Below, one piece after another: positions 1-8,804 of a stretch of DNA of 64,000 nucleotides (position 1 is its first letter; each line of letters starts with the position of its first letter). This stretch comes from an uncultured Clostridium sp. (GTDB taxonomy: Bacteria > Bacillota > Clostridia > TANB77 > CAG-508), in assembly GCA_947648905.1 (NCBI GenBank), contig CANSPP010000001.1, positions 26,230-90,229 on the forward strand, in the 5' to 3' direction. The notes below the pieces were generated by a model. That model had not been told where the DNA came from. It saw only the letters and a program-made list of their open reading frames with translations, and searched no databases. Position numbers and translations under genes: made by a program.

Positions 1-492
1 ACCTTTTCCTATTGCTTTTCCACCTACTGTAAGTGCTGCTACTAATGCGCTTAGCAAGAATTGTAAATCAATGTGTAACCCAAATTGTTCTGTTATTTTC
101 ATTGATATTAAAGCACTTATTGCACCACTTAATACCCCACAAATGTCTCCAATTACGTCTGCACATATATTAGCCACTTTTGGTGCATTTTTTATCAATC
201 TAATGGAATCTTTTGAACCTTTTACTTTTTTGGTTGCTTTTGCGTGAAATTCGTCTTCATTTGCAACTGTTACAGCTACTCCTATTATGTCAAAAGTTAT
301 TCCTACTACGATTACTAATATTAAAATTAGTATTGCAGATATTAAGTTTAAGTGTGACACTCCATTTGCTGATATATATGAAAATATCATCGACAATATA
401 AATGTAATAACAAATACTTCTATAAACCATTTAATATTCGAGTGTTCTTTTTTATTTTTTTGATTTTCTTTGCTTTCTTGTGTATTACTCAT
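1..492 (-). CDS. OapA-like / CorB-like four-helix membrane protein (3' end cut by window edge)
   Basis: The gene reads off the left edge, so only the first 164 residues are visible. It starts at ATG 492 behind an AAGGAG site. A charged N-terminus rich in Lys, Glu and Asn is followed by about four hydrophobic segments (near residues 22-44, 47-75, 113-130 and 140-160). Between helices 2 and 3 lies a segment like the one in small proteins annotated as CorB-like Mg/Co transporters (residues DIIGVAVTVANE then FHAKA). It lies directly downstream, on the same strand, of the structured RNA at 539-1141 that I identify as OLE RNA. OLE RNA is known to sit immediately upstream of oapA, whose membrane protein binds it, so this is most likely OapA. 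Family assignment rests on context plus topology; the C-terminus is unseen. Confidence 0.7.
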   Translation of the reverse strand, partial: MSNTQESKENQKNKKEHSNIKWFIEVFVITFILSMIFSYISANGVSHLNLISAILILILVIVVGITFDIIGVAVTVANEDEFHAKATKKVKGSKDSIRLIKNAPKVANICADVIGDICGVLSGAISALISMKITEQFGLHIDLQFLLSALVAALTVGGKAIGKG

Positions 493-538
493 TTTTGTTT
501 CGTTTTTCTCCTTTTATTTAATTTTTTGTATAATTTTA

Positions 539-555
539 GGCAGATTATATCTGCC
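539..555 (-). terminator. 3' hairpin of the OLE RNA
   Basis: A perfect 7-bp stem (GGCAGAT/ATCTGCC on either side of ATA) lies between the large RNA and the ribosome binding site of the membrane protein gene. The U-run after it is poor, so it may be a processing or partial termination point that still allows transcription into oapA. Confidence 0.5.
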
Positions 556-1141
556 TTTTAATTAGTTTATTGGTTAAGATGGTCAAAGTCTAAGTAAATT
601 TTACAGTTTAGGTCTAGTCGAATTTCTCTGTTCTCCGCTTAGTATTACTACTAGAGCTGTTTCCATTTAAGGAGAACATCTACCATTTGGTAGACACCAG
701 ATCGCCACTTAAATCTGTACCTTAATCCCTAGACTTCTATGCTACATTTTAGCAAACATTCTAGAAGTTTTCCTTAACATACATTTTTAACTTTACTAGT
801 CTTTTTTGCAACTGAAATTTCATAATCTAAAGTAAAATAAAATTGGCCTAATTTCACTTTTACTTATGTAAAAATTAATCCCAATACAGTCACTCGAGAC
901 AGGCTACTCTATGTATTTTGTGTCTTGGCACTCAACATAGGTTTAACTTAAATTTTATTTAAGCCTCCGCGAAATCAGGGTCACTATGTATGCCATTACA
1001 TACTCCCCTAACCTCTTTACTCCCTGAATACACACAAAACTGGCATTTCGCGCATAAACAAGAAACTTCAACGATGTGCCCTTTAGTGGATTTTTAGCCC
1101 CACCCTCGTAAAGTTTGTATGACTAGAATAATGCACCATCG
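539..1141 (-). ncRNA. ole: OLE RNA (ornate large extremophilic RNA), about 600 nt
   Basis: A gene-free stretch of about 600 bases, clearly richer in G and C than the surrounding intergenic DNA and full of local complementarity. It has its own promoter (1148-1176) and ends in a GGCAGA/TCTGCC hairpin at 539-555, just before the OapA-like gene. Length (about 610 nt in the family), position directly upstream of a small four-helix membrane protein, and occurrence in Clostridia all fit OLE RNA, which forms a membrane ribonucleoprotein with OapA and is linked to Mg, cold and alcohol stress. I found no tmRNA tag sequence and no RNase P core. The identification is from size, context and structure, not from a covariance search. 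Confidence 0.72.
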
Positions 1142-1147
1142 ATATAT

Positions 1148-1176
1148 ATTATACAATTTTTGGCGAAATATTCCAA
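1148..1176 (-). promoter_or_regulatory. Sigma-A promoter of the OLE RNA
   Basis: On the minus strand, TTGGAA (1176-1171), a 17-base spacer and TATAAT (1153-1148). The predicted start, near 1141, coincides with the beginning of the structured region. Confidence 0.65.
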
Positions 1177-1302
1177 CTTTATTTTAAGTCTGTTTTAGTC
1201 TTAATTTAAGTTTGATAGTCAATTATAAATCTTTATTTTGTTACTATTCTCTTTTTTTCTCGCTTTATCTCGTTTTATCTCACTTTTTCATTTTTGTAGT
1301 TT

Positions 1303-1342
1303 GGGGCATTTGGGGACGTTTCCTTTTTGGCCCAAGCCATTT
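1303..1342. repeat. Diverged copy of the GGGGACGG...TTTTTGGC intergenic repeat
   Basis: Contains TTTGGGGACG followed by CTTTTTGGC, resembling the units at 38937-39000 and 45381-45427. It lies in the 185 bases between the dTMP kinase stop and the OLE promoter. The rest of that gap is T-rich, with a short imperfect tandem repeat (ATCTCGTTTT) at about 1257-1285. Confidence 0.4.
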
Positions 1343-1358
1343 GAGTTTTTCCTCTTTT

Positions 1359-2030
1359 TTAGATATTCTTTTTTATCTCTTCATAAATTTCCTCGTGTAT
1401 ATCTTCTATTGTTCTAATGTTATCATCTTTTACACAATTTATTTCATACCATCCATATTTTTTTGCCACATCACATGCTGCAGAATATGCATCTTTTAAG
1501 TGTTCTGTATCACTTTCGTGTATATCTTTTTTTGCGTTGTGTGTAAACTTATTTTCTCTGTTAGCCATTAACTCTAATGATTTTTCTACTGGCATATTCA
1601 AGAAGAATACTTCTGTTGGAATTGGTAATCCATATAGATTAAATTCAAAGTCCCATAACCATTTCAAGAATTTTTCTCTTTCCTCTGGATTTGATATTTT
1701 TCCTGCTTGGTGTACCATATTTGCTGTTGTATATCTGTCTGCTAATATTATTCCTCCGTTTTCGTAGTATTCTTGGTATCCTGTTTTGAATGTTGCATAT
1801 CTGTCTGCTGCATAGAATGTTGATGCTATGTATGGACTTATTTCTTTTGCGTTTTTTCCGAATTCTCCAGATAGATACATTTTTACTAACGCTGAACTTT
1901 CGCTTTCGTAGTTTGGAAAGCTTACTACTTTGTAATCTATTCCGTCTTCTGCTAGTCTTTCTTGTAGTTTTTTGAATTGCGTTTGTTTTCCGCTTCCGTC
2001 TGTTCCATCTATTACATATAGTTTTCCCAT
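1359..2030 (-). CDS. tmk: dTMP (thymidylate) kinase
   Basis: 223 residues. Phosphorylates dTMP to dTDP with ATP in the cytoplasm, a required step in dTTP synthesis. The P-loop is at residues 9-16 (GTDGSGKQTQ), the conserved DRY of the dTMP-binding region comes at about residue 98 (DRYTTANMVHQ), and a lid-like charged segment follows. Length is close to the usual 205-230. Start ATG 2030 has AGGAG nine bases upstream. The P-loop has Asp-Gly where many family members have Glu-Gly. It lies nine bases after the symporter stop and upstream of the OLE RNA, which has its own promoter. Confidence 0.93.
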   Translation of the reverse strand: MGKLYVIDGTDGSGKQTQFKKLQERLAEDGIDYKVVSFPNYESESSALVKMYLSGEFGKNAKEISPYIASTFYAADRYATFKTGYQEYYENGGIILADRYTTANMVHQAGKISNPEEREKFLKWLWDFEFNLYGLPIPTEVFFLNMPVEKSLELMANRENKFTHNAKKDIHESDTEHLKDAYSAACDVAKKYGWYEINCVKDDNIRTIEDIHEEIYEEIKKNI

Positions 2031-2039
2031 TTGTTTCTC

Positions 2040-3302
2040 CTATTTCTTGTTATTTATCCATTCTTTTCCATCAACAACTCTTGTAACCATCATTGAAGAA
2101 ACTGTATCTCCAACTACATTAAGCATAGTTGCTGGTGGGTCAATAATTGTAGCTATAATTGTTAATATTGGAAGTGCTGCTACAGGGTAGCCAAGCATAG
2201 TTAAAATTAGCATTTCTGAAATTGTTCCTCCACCTATTGGCACTGCTGTTATTAAAAGATTAGCAAGTAAAGCTACTCCTACTATTCCTAGAACGTCTCC
2301 AGCTGTTGCTAGACTTGTTCCAAATAGGCATACCAAGAACATTATTTTAAATACTGATCCTATTATAGAGCCATCTTTGTGGAAGCTTGTTCCTAATGGT
2401 ATTGTTGTTTCTGCTATGTCGTCTGGTACTCCCATTTTTTTAGCACATTCTACATTTACTGGAATTGATGCTGCACTAGAGCATGTTGCAAGGGCTGTTA
2501 GTGTTGATGGTATTGCATTTTTCCAAAATGCTGATACTCCTTTTTTTCCACCTGCTATAAAGGCATATATTGTGTATACAATAAAGTAAAATGCTATTGC
2601 TACAATTGTGTATACTACAAATGTTTTTAAATATCCTACTGCTATTGAAGCTCCAAAGCTTCCTACTAGTGATGCAAAGTAACATCCTAATCCTATTGGT
2701 GCAAAGTACATTATGATTTTTACTATGTTTGCAACTATTTCGTTTGCTGATACTAGAAAGTCATATACTGGCTTTCCTTTTTCTCCTGCCATATTTGTTG
2801 CAATTCCAAAGATTACTGATGCAATTAAAAGTGCTACAATGTTTTCTTTTGATAATAATTTTGAAAAGTCATTTACTGTTAATAAATTAACTGTTCTGTC
2901 TGCAATTGTTAATTCTCCTTCGTCTGCTGTACTGTCTTCGCCATCTGTTATTTCTTGTAGCGAATTTCTAATTTGTTGCCCGTCTTCTGGGTTTACTAGT
3001 TTTACAAAGTATGTACTAACAAATCCTACAATTACTGCAATAATTGATGTAAATATAAATACTCCAATTATTGTAACCATAATTTTTCCTATTCTTTTAG
3101 GTTGTTTCATTTTTGCAATTGATGTGGTTATTGTTAAGAATATTAGTGGTACGATGATAACCAATAATAGGTTTAAGAATAAATCTCCCAACGGACTTAA
3201 AATTGTTGCTTTTTCTTGGAATACGATTCCTACAATAGCGCCAACAATAATAGCAACTAATAAAATAATTGTTGACTTGTAATTTGATAAAAATTTTTTC
3301 AT
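2040..3302 (-). CDS. Dicarboxylate/amino acid:cation symporter (DAACS/GltP family)
   Basis: 420 residues, multi-helix inner-membrane protein. The family imports C4-dicarboxylates, glutamate/aspartate or serine/threonine with sodium or protons. Visible hallmarks are the serine-rich hairpin tip (TCSSAASIPVN, near residue 270), a following PLGTSFHKDGS segment, and the last hairpin region with GGGTISEM. The first helix follows a short basic N-terminus. Insertion of an acidic stretch (about 135-160, DGEDSTADEGE) is typical of the extracellular loop. Start ATG 3302 follows an AAAGAGGTAG site. The exact substrate cannot be told from sequence. Confidence 0.9.
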   Translation of the reverse strand: MKKFLSNYKSTIILLVAIIVGAIVGIVFQEKATILSPLGDLFLNLLLVIIVPLIFLTITTSIAKMKQPKRIGKIMVTIIGVFIFTSIIAVIVGFVSTYFVKLVNPEDGQQIRNSLQEITDGEDSTADEGELTIADRTVNLLTVNDFSKLLSKENIVALLIASVIFGIATNMAGEKGKPVYDFLVSANEIVANIVKIIMYFAPIGLGCYFASLVGSFGASIAVGYLKTFVVYTIVAIAFYFIVYTIYAFIAGGKKGVSAFWKNAIPSTLTALATCSSAASIPVNVECAKKMGVPDDIAETTIPLGTSFHKDGSIIGSVFKIMFLVCLFGTSLATAGDVLGIVGVALLANLLITAVPIGGGTISEMLILTMLGYPVAALPILTIIATIIDPPATMLNVVGDTVSSMMVTRVVDGKEWINNKK

Positions 3303-3365
3303 AATACTACCTCTTTCTAGTTTAAGGTAACTAAAAATATAATTATATTCTTAGAATTTGCTATC

Positions 3366-3394
3366 ATTATATATTACAATATTCGTTTTTTCAA
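3366..3394 (-). promoter_or_regulatory. Promoter upstream of the symporter-tmk unit
   Basis: Minus strand TTGAAA (3394-3389), 17-base spacer, TATAAT (3371-3366), 64 bases before the symporter start. Confidence 0.55.
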
Positions 3395-3443
3395 GTATTT
3401 ATGACATATTTTATCTATTATTTAGAGGTGTTTCTGATATGTA

Positions 3444-3806
3444 TTATGTAAAAGCTTGTTTTATATGTTCTATTTTATAATTGCTATTATTCAAAAATAC
3501 TTCAATTACATCAAATCTAATTGCTGTATTCTTAATTTTCTTTTTGTAGTTATAATATTTAGCTACATTTTTTATATGTTTTTGTTTTAGTTGTTCTACA
3601 GCTTCACTTGGTCTTCCATATTTTAGACTAGAACGTGTTTTTACTTCGACAAATACAAGCTCATTTTTTATTTCATCACGAACGATAATATCTATCTCTC
3701 CTTGTCTACATCTAAAATTTCTTTCTATTATTTTATAATTATTTTTTTCTAAGTATTGGCAGGCTAAGTTTTCGCCAATTCTTCCTTTTTCTTGATTTAT
3801 ATACAT
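3444..3806 (-). CDS. yraN: YraN/UPF0102 family nuclease-like protein
   Basis: 120 residues, the normal family length. Restriction-endonuclease-like fold with the motif series G-R-x-GE-x-x-A near the N-terminus, then RCRQGEIDIIVRD and VFVEVKTR (E, D and ExK active-site-like positions). The family's biological role is still unclear; it is often found beside dprA and yifB, as here. It overlaps the end of dprA by ten bases, which suggests translational coupling. Confidence 0.9.
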   Translation of the reverse strand: MYINQEKGRIGENLACQYLEKNNYKIIERNFRCRQGEIDIIVRDEIKNELVFVEVKTRSSLKYGRPSEAVEQLKQKHIKNVAKYYNYKKKIKNTAIRFDVIEVFLNNSNYKIEHIKQAFT

Positions 3807-4684
3807 TTATACCCTCCCGCTATTTTCTTTATAGCCCCATCTAATTCTAACATAAGTAAAATGTTCGTAATTTCACTTATGGATTTATTAGATTTTTTTG
3901 CTATTTCATTTACTTCTTTTATTCCGTTCTTAATTAGGATATATACTTCTTTTTCTGCTTTGTCTTTAATTTTTAATTCCAAGTTTTGTTTTATCTTTTG
4001 TTCTGTTTCTATGTATTTAAAATCTAAAAATTTCAAAAAATTATATTTATCTATGATATCTTTTGTAGAAGTAACTAAAATAGCTCCCTTTTTTATTAAG
4101 TTGTTTGTTCCAACTCCATATTTATCACCTATTTCATGTGGTAGTACAAATACTTTTCTTTCTTGATCTTTTGCTAGTTCTGCTGTAACGCTTGTTCCAC
4201 TTCTGTATGCCGCTTCAACTACTAATGTTCCTATAGATAATCCGCTTACTATTCTATTTCTTTCTAAGAATAAGTTTGAGCTGGCTTTTGTTTCTGGCGG
4301 ATATTCACTTACTATAAGTCCACCTCTTTTGATGATATTTTTATATAATTCTATATTTTCTTCTGGGAAAATATGATTAAATCCATTTCCTAATACTGCT
4401 ATTGTTTTTCCATCAACTTCCATTGTTCCTATATGTGCTGCAGTATCAATTCCTTTTGCCATTCCACTTGCTACTACTAATCCTTGCATTGCTAATTCTG
4501 CTGCAAATTTTTTTGCTAGTTTTATACCATTTGTGGTACAATTTCGTGAGCCAATAATTGAAATTATATTTTCATTTAGTAATTCTACATTTCCTTCTAA
4601 ATATAGTTGTTTTGGTGGATTTTTTATTTCTTTTAACTGTTTTGGATATTTTTTATCTTTTATAGTGATTTTTATTATATACAT
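3797..4684 (-). CDS. dprA: DNA-processing protein DprA
   Basis: 295 residues. In competent bacteria DprA protects incoming single-stranded DNA and loads RecA. The Rossmann-like core is visible: SIIGSRNCT (about residue 45), VVASGMAKGIDTAAH (about 74), TIAVLGNG, then ERNRIVSGLS and VVEAAYRSGT. A C-terminal winged-helix segment (about 230-290) is present and the N-terminal SAM-like domain is short. It is transcribed after yifB and overlaps yraN. The GSR and GID motifs are intact, so it should be functional. Confidence 0.95.
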   Translation of the reverse strand: MYIIKITIKDKKYPKQLKEIKNPPKQLYLEGNVELLNENIISIIGSRNCTTNGIKLAKKFAAELAMQGLVVASGMAKGIDTAAHIGTMEVDGKTIAVLGNGFNHIFPEENIELYKNIIKRGGLIVSEYPPETKASSNLFLERNRIVSGLSIGTLVVEAAYRSGTSVTAELAKDQERKVFVLPHEIGDKYGVGTNNLIKKGAILVTSTKDIIDKYNFLKFLDFKYIETEQKIKQNLELKIKDKAEKEVYILIKNGIKEVNEIAKKSNKSISEITNILLMLELDGAIKKIAGGYKCI

Positions 4685-4709
4685 CTCTCCTTACTAGATT
4701 TACTTATAT

Positions 4710-6257
4710 TTAGTTTTCAAAATATTTTCTATCTAAACTTCTATATTGTATTGCTTCTGCTAAGTGATATGCTTTTATATCTTTAGAATCGTCTAAATCT
4801 GCTATTGTTCTTGCTACTTTTAAAATTCTTTCATATGCCCTTGCACTTAATCCTAATTTTTCAAACGCATCTTCTAAAATTTTTTTACTTTTGTCATCTA
4901 ATTTACAGTATTTTTCTATTAATGCTGGTGGTAGCTCAGAATTTGAAAATATATCTTGTCCTTTGTATCTTTCTAACTGAATTCTTCTTGCTTTGTTTAC
5001 TCTTTTCCTTATTTCCTCTGATGTTTCTTCTTTCTTATTTGAATCTAATTTTTGATATGGTACTCTACTTACTTCTATCTGTAAATCAATTCTATCTAAG
5101 AGTGGTCCACTTATTTTATTCATATATCTTCTTATTTGTTCTTTTGTACAATTACATTTTTGTGCATCTGAACCATAGAATCCGCACGGGCACGGGTTCA
5201 TACTTGCTAAAAGTACAAATTTACACGGATATGTAACTGCCATATTCACTCTACTGATTGTTACGTTTTTATCTTCTAATGGTCCTCTTAATGCTTCTAT
5301 AACTTTTTTGTTGAATTCTGGTAATTCGTCTAAGAATAGCACTCCATAATGAGCTAAACTGACCTCTCCGAGGTTTTGGTGTCCTTCCTCCACCTATTAG
5401 AGATGTTGTTGTTATTGTATGGTGTGGGCTTTTGAATGGCCTTGTTAAGATAATTGGGTTTTCTTCTGATAATAATCCTGCTATACTATGAATTTTGGTA
5501 ACTTCTAATGCTTCTTCAAAGCTGATATCTGGCAATATACTAGGAAATCTTTTTGCTAACATTGTTTTCCCAGAACCGGGAACTCCGAATTAATGCACAA
5601 TTGTGGCTTCCTGCAGCTGATACTTCTAATGCTCTTTTTACTAGTTCTTGACCTTTTACTTCTGAAAAATCAAACTTATACTTTGCTTGATTTTGTGAAT
5701 TAAATTTTTTTGTTTTTGTTTTTTCAATATATGTATTTCCATTTAGATATTCTATAATTTCTTTTAAATGGTTAATTGGTATTATTTCTAGTCCATCAAC
5801 TATTTGTGCTTCCTTTTCATTTTGTTTTGATAAAACTATTCTTTTTATTCCAAGTTTCTTTGCCTCTATACAGATTGGCAAAACTCCATTTACTTTTTCT
5901 ATTTTTCCATCTAATGAAAGTTCTCCTATAAAGATTGTTTCCTTTAAAAATTCTTCCAAATATGAATTGTATATTTGTCTACTTGCAATTAAAATTCCTA
6001 ATGCTATTGGCAAGTCAAATTTCGAACCTTCCTTTCTCGTGTTTGCCGGTGCTAGATTTACAATTATTTTTCTACTTAGCATTTCTCCTTGTGTATTTTT
6101 TATCGCTGTTTTTACTCTTTCTTTTGACTCTTTCACACTTGTATCTGGCAAACCGAACTATTTCAAATAGTGGAAGTCCTGACGATATATCAACTTGTAT
6201 TGATACTAGATATCCATTTAATCCTTGCAGCGACATACTTTGTACTGTTGCTAACAT
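4710..6257 (-). CDS. yifB: YifB/ComM-family Mg-chelatase-like AAA+ ATPase, interrupted by three CGG +1 frameshifts
   Basis: The zero frame is broken three times, yet the pieces together form a complete 514-residue YifB. It starts at ATG 6257 (AAAGGAG five bases upstream; [12 protein letters not shown]). Breaks fall in GLPDTSVKE (CGG 6153-6155), in the Walker A loop [11 protein letters not shown] (CGG 5585-5587) and in [21 protein letters not shown] (CGG 5368-5370). At each, the zero-frame codon is CGG and removing its C restores a GGN glycine codon and the family consensus. Family members act in DNA branch migration during natural transformation (ComM). The C-terminal zinc-like cysteines ([12 protein letters not shown]) are intact. 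Without frameshifting it would be a pseudogene. Confidence 0.88.
5368..5370 (-). other. CGG +1 frameshift site in yifB (third)
   Basis: Zero-frame reading gives CCT CGG AGA; dropping the C gives CCT GGA GAG, the expected Pro-Gly-Glu of the family. Confidence 0.85.
5585..5587 (-). other. CGG +1 frameshift site in yifB (second, Walker A)
   Basis: Zero-frame ATT CGG AGT; dropping the C gives ATT GGA GTT CCC GGT, restoring the P-loop I-G-V-P-G-S-G-K-T. Confidence 0.87.
6153..6155 (-). other. CGG +1 frameshift site in yifB (first)
   Basis: Codon 35. Zero-frame GTT CGG TTT; dropping the C gives GTT GGT TTG CCA GAT, the invariant V-G-L-P-D. Confidence 0.87.
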
Positions 6258-6273
6258 TAAGCTCCTTTCATTT

Positions 6274-6450
6274 ATGTTTGGATGTCTGAAGCCATTACAA
6301 TTGGCAGAGAGAGTGTTGATATCACATTTTTGAAAATTGCTGATATGCAAGACTACAAAATTTTAATTATAACTTTTAATATAGGGAATTTAAATGAATA
6401 ACTAATAAAAAGGGGTTAAACCATTGTAATGACCTCAGATATCCAAACAT
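6274..6450. repeat. MITE-like element with 28-30 bp terminal inverted repeats
   Basis: The left end (6274-6304) and the reverse complement of the right end (6421-6450) are near-identical: both begin ATGTTTGGAT, then TCTGA, then CATTACAAT. Total length is 177 bp, with no coding capacity. It sits directly upstream of the yifB ribosome binding site. The remaining gap to 6725 is AT-rich; a CAACTTTT-GCTAGC-AAAAAAAGTTG hairpin near 6670 may end the DUF6512-like gene. Confidence 0.55.
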
Positions 6451-6724
6451 ATTTTATTTGTTTTTGTTTTGATTAATTTCGATTTAAATTTTGATTTTAA
6501 AATTTACTTGATAAAAATTTATTGCAATAAGTGATTAGCTGTAAATCTTTTATAGCTTAACAGAATTTTTCACCTATTGCAATACTTTTTTTAAAATTTC
6601 TTGAAAAACTCATCGCAAAATTCGACATTTTTCGACAATACGCCTATTAGAAACAAACTTTTTGGACAACTTTTTTTGCTAGCAAAAGTTGCTCTCTGAG
6701 CTTATTTCCTCATATCTTCTATAA

Positions 6725-7294
6725 TTATTTTTGTATTCCGTAATTTCCTGTTTCATAATCTCTAAAGAAGTTCACTTCTGGTGGACAATATGTGCATACT
6801 ATAAAACAAATTAGTAAAAATCCGACAATTATTCCTGATAAAATTTTAGTAAGTAATGTGCTTTGTTCTTCTTTTTTCATTATTTTATATGCAATCAATT
6901 CTCCTATAACTATACTTAATATAAATATTAAAATATCTATTAATAGAAAATTGGTTCCAATTATTCCTGTGTATGTAAAAAATGTAACTGTTGTAATACA
7001 TATACTTCCAAAAATTCCAATTGTTTTTGCCTCAATATAGTTGTTAGTTGTTTCTCGTACAAAAAAGAATTCAACTATTGCTGCTATTAACATTGGATAA
7101 AATGACAGTTTTAAGTGCTCCCATACACTTTCATTAACTGCCGAAAAACTGCCTATAAATGCATTTTCTCCAGTCCATCCGTATAAAAAATGTAGTATTG
7201 TGCCAAAAAACAAGCAAAAGATTATTACTCCGATTTCTATTTGTAATAATTTGCTTGTTTTTATTTTCATCCATATTTTTTGCATTTCTTCCAT
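6725..7294 (-). CDS. DUF6512-like multi-helix membrane protein
   Basis: 189 residues from ATG 7294, chosen because AAGGAGG lies nine bases upstream; the longer reading frame to 7327 would place that site inside the gene. Five to six hydrophobic helices. The segment after the first helix (LHFLYGWTGENAFIG, then VNESVWEHLKLSFYPM) resembles what I recall of the DUF6512 family. A Cys-Pro-Pro motif follows the last helix. Function is unknown, probably in the inner membrane. Confident as a gene, moderate as to family. Confidence 0.75.
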   Translation of the reverse strand: MEEMQKIWMKIKTSKLLQIEIGVIIFCLFFGTILHFLYGWTGENAFIGSFSAVNESVWEHLKLSFYPMLIAAIVEFFFVRETTNNYIEAKTIGIFGSICITTVTFFTYTGIIGTNFLLIDILIFILSIVIGELIAYKIMKKEEQSTLLTKILSGIIVGFLLICFIVCTYCPPEVNFFRDYETGNYGIQK

Positions 7295-7351
7295 TTGCAA
7301 TACCTCCTTATTCACATTTATATGCAAATAATAAGGTTTTATTCTTCTATC

Positions 7352-7819
7352 TTATCCTATATTTATTTTATGTACTGGAAATTTCTTTTCTTTAAGAATT
7401 TCTTTAATTGTTGCTGGTCTTACATCATATTTATCCATTTCATTTATGTCTATCCATTCATAATGTACATAATCTTCTCCTTCTATATTTTTTATCGTTT
7501 CTGTTATTTTCCTATCTTCTTCATTTACAAATTCTGCTTGATATACAAACATTATCTCATGATATTTTGCTTTTTCTGTTTTGAAAAAGTTTTCTATTGT
7601 TGATATATATCCTGTAATTTCTATGTCTTTTCCTGTTTCTTCTGCAATCTCTCTTTTTATTGCATCTTCTGAATTCTCCCCTATCGTCACTCTTCCACCT
7701 AGTAACGCATAGTTTGACTCCTCTTGGTTTTTGTGTAATAATACTTTGCCATTGTGTGTTATTATCCCTGCTGCTCTCACATTTAATTTGTAATCTTCTA
7801 TGTCAATCGTAAGGTCCAT
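7352..7819 (-). CDS. NUDIX hydrolase
   Basis: 155 residues. The Nudix box is clear at about residues 41-63: GGRVTIGENSEDAIKREI then AEETG, matching G-x5-E-x7-REUxEExGU, which binds the divalent metals that cleave a nucleoside diphosphate bond. ATG 7819 is preceded by AAAGGAGG. Substrate is unknown; the family includes dGTP, ADP-ribose and RNA-cap hydrolases. The gene stands alone, with an AT-rich gap before the divergent HD gene. Confidence 0.9.
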   Translation of the reverse strand: MDLTIDIEDYKLNVRAAGIITHNGKVLLHKNQEESNYALLGGRVTIGENSEDAIKREIAEETGKDIEITGYISTIENFFKTEKAKYHEIMFVYQAEFVNEEDRKITETIKNIEGEDYVHYEWIDINEMDKYDVRPATIKEILKEKKFPVHKINIG

Positions 7820-7957
7820 TTTCTGTTCCTCCTTTTACATATTTTGTAAGATTTTACCACTATTTGTAGAATATTGCAATATTTTTTTAAATTACATTGA
7901 ATATTTTTAGTTATTCTTTTATAATATTGTTATATAAATAAAGTAGTGAGGTAAAAA

Positions 7958-8731
7958 ATGATTGATATAGAATTAGCAAAAAAAGAATTTGATAAATACG
8001 TTTCACAATTTAACCCTGATGAAGGTAGAATTAAACTAAAAATAGAGCACATAAAAAGAGTAGCGAACATAAGCAGAAAACTTGCTACTACTCTAAATTT
8101 AGATGAGGAACATATTAGATTAGCTGAAATAATAGGTTTATTCCACGATATCGGTAGATTTAAACAAGTAGCACTTTTTAATACATTTAGTGACAAAGAC
8201 TCTGTAAATCACGCTGAATTAAGCATAAAAACTTTATTTGATGATAATTTAATTGATAATTTTAAAATTGATGATAAATATAAAAAAATAATAAAAGTAG
8301 CTGTCTTAAACCACAACAAACCTAGAATAAGTGCATCTTTAACAGGTGATGAATTACTTTATTCAAAAATAATTAGAGACGCTGATAAACTTGATATTTT
8401 CTATACAATATGTGAATATGATTTTGAAAGTATCTTTTGGTATCCGGATTTTAGTTGTGAAAAAATTAGTGATACTATTATGAATCAATTTATAAATGAA
8501 CATTCAATTAACTATGTTGATATAAAGTCAAACGCTGATGTAATACTTGCTTTTTACGCATACATTTATGACTTTAATTTCGACTTTTCTTTGGGATTTT
8601 TAAAAACAAAAGATTATTTAGAAACCTTTGCAAATCGAGTTAAGCAAAATTTTAGTAGCGAAATTGTAGGTCAACAAGTAGACAAAGTACTAGAAATTTC
8701 TAATAATTATTTAACCAGCTGTAAGTCTTAA
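7958..8731 (+). CDS. HD-domain phosphohydrolase
   Basis: 257 residues. Metal-dependent phosphohydrolase fold: HIKRV around residue 28, the HD pair in GLFHDIGRF (about residue 68), then NHAELS and LNHNKP further histidines, and IIRDADKLDIFY with the late Asp. Acts probably on a nucleotide or phosphate ester; the exact substrate is not deducible. ATG 7958 has GTGAGGT eight bases upstream. Followed by a strong terminator. Confidence 0.88.
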   Translation: MIDIELAKKEFDKYVSQFNPDEGRIKLKIEHIKRVANISRKLATTLNLDEEHIRLAEIIGLFHDIGRFKQVALFNTFSDKDSVNHAELSIKTLFDDNLIDNFKIDDKYKKIIKVAVLNHNKPRISASLTGDELLYSKIIRDADKLDIFYTICEYDFESIFWYPDFSCEKISDTIMNQFINEHSINYVDIKSNADVILAFYAYIYDFNFDFSLGFLKTKDYLETFANRVKQNFSSEIVGQQVDKVLEISNNYLTSCKS

Positions 8732-8752
8732 TTTATAGCTGTTAAATAATTA

Positions 8753-8795
8753 AACTGGGACTAATTAAAATATTTTAATCTGTCCCAGTTTTTAT
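8753..8795 (+). terminator. Intrinsic terminator after the HD gene
   Basis: AACTGGGAC and GTCCCAGTT form a 9-bp stem followed by TTTTT. It could also act on the converging maf gene. Confidence 0.85.
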
Positions 8796-8804
8796 AAATA
8801 TGCT

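Noticed and set aside
539-1141. tmRNA or RNase P RNA in place of OLE RNA
   Set aside because: No alanine-ended tag peptide frame, no tRNA-like ends with CCA, and no RNase P core sequence (GAGGAAAGTC); length and neighbour fit OLE better.
4710-6350. yifB as an ordinary pseudogene split in four ORFs
   Set aside because: All three breaks follow one rule and all motifs are intact; the upstream extension to 6350 lies in the MITE-like repeat and is not coding.
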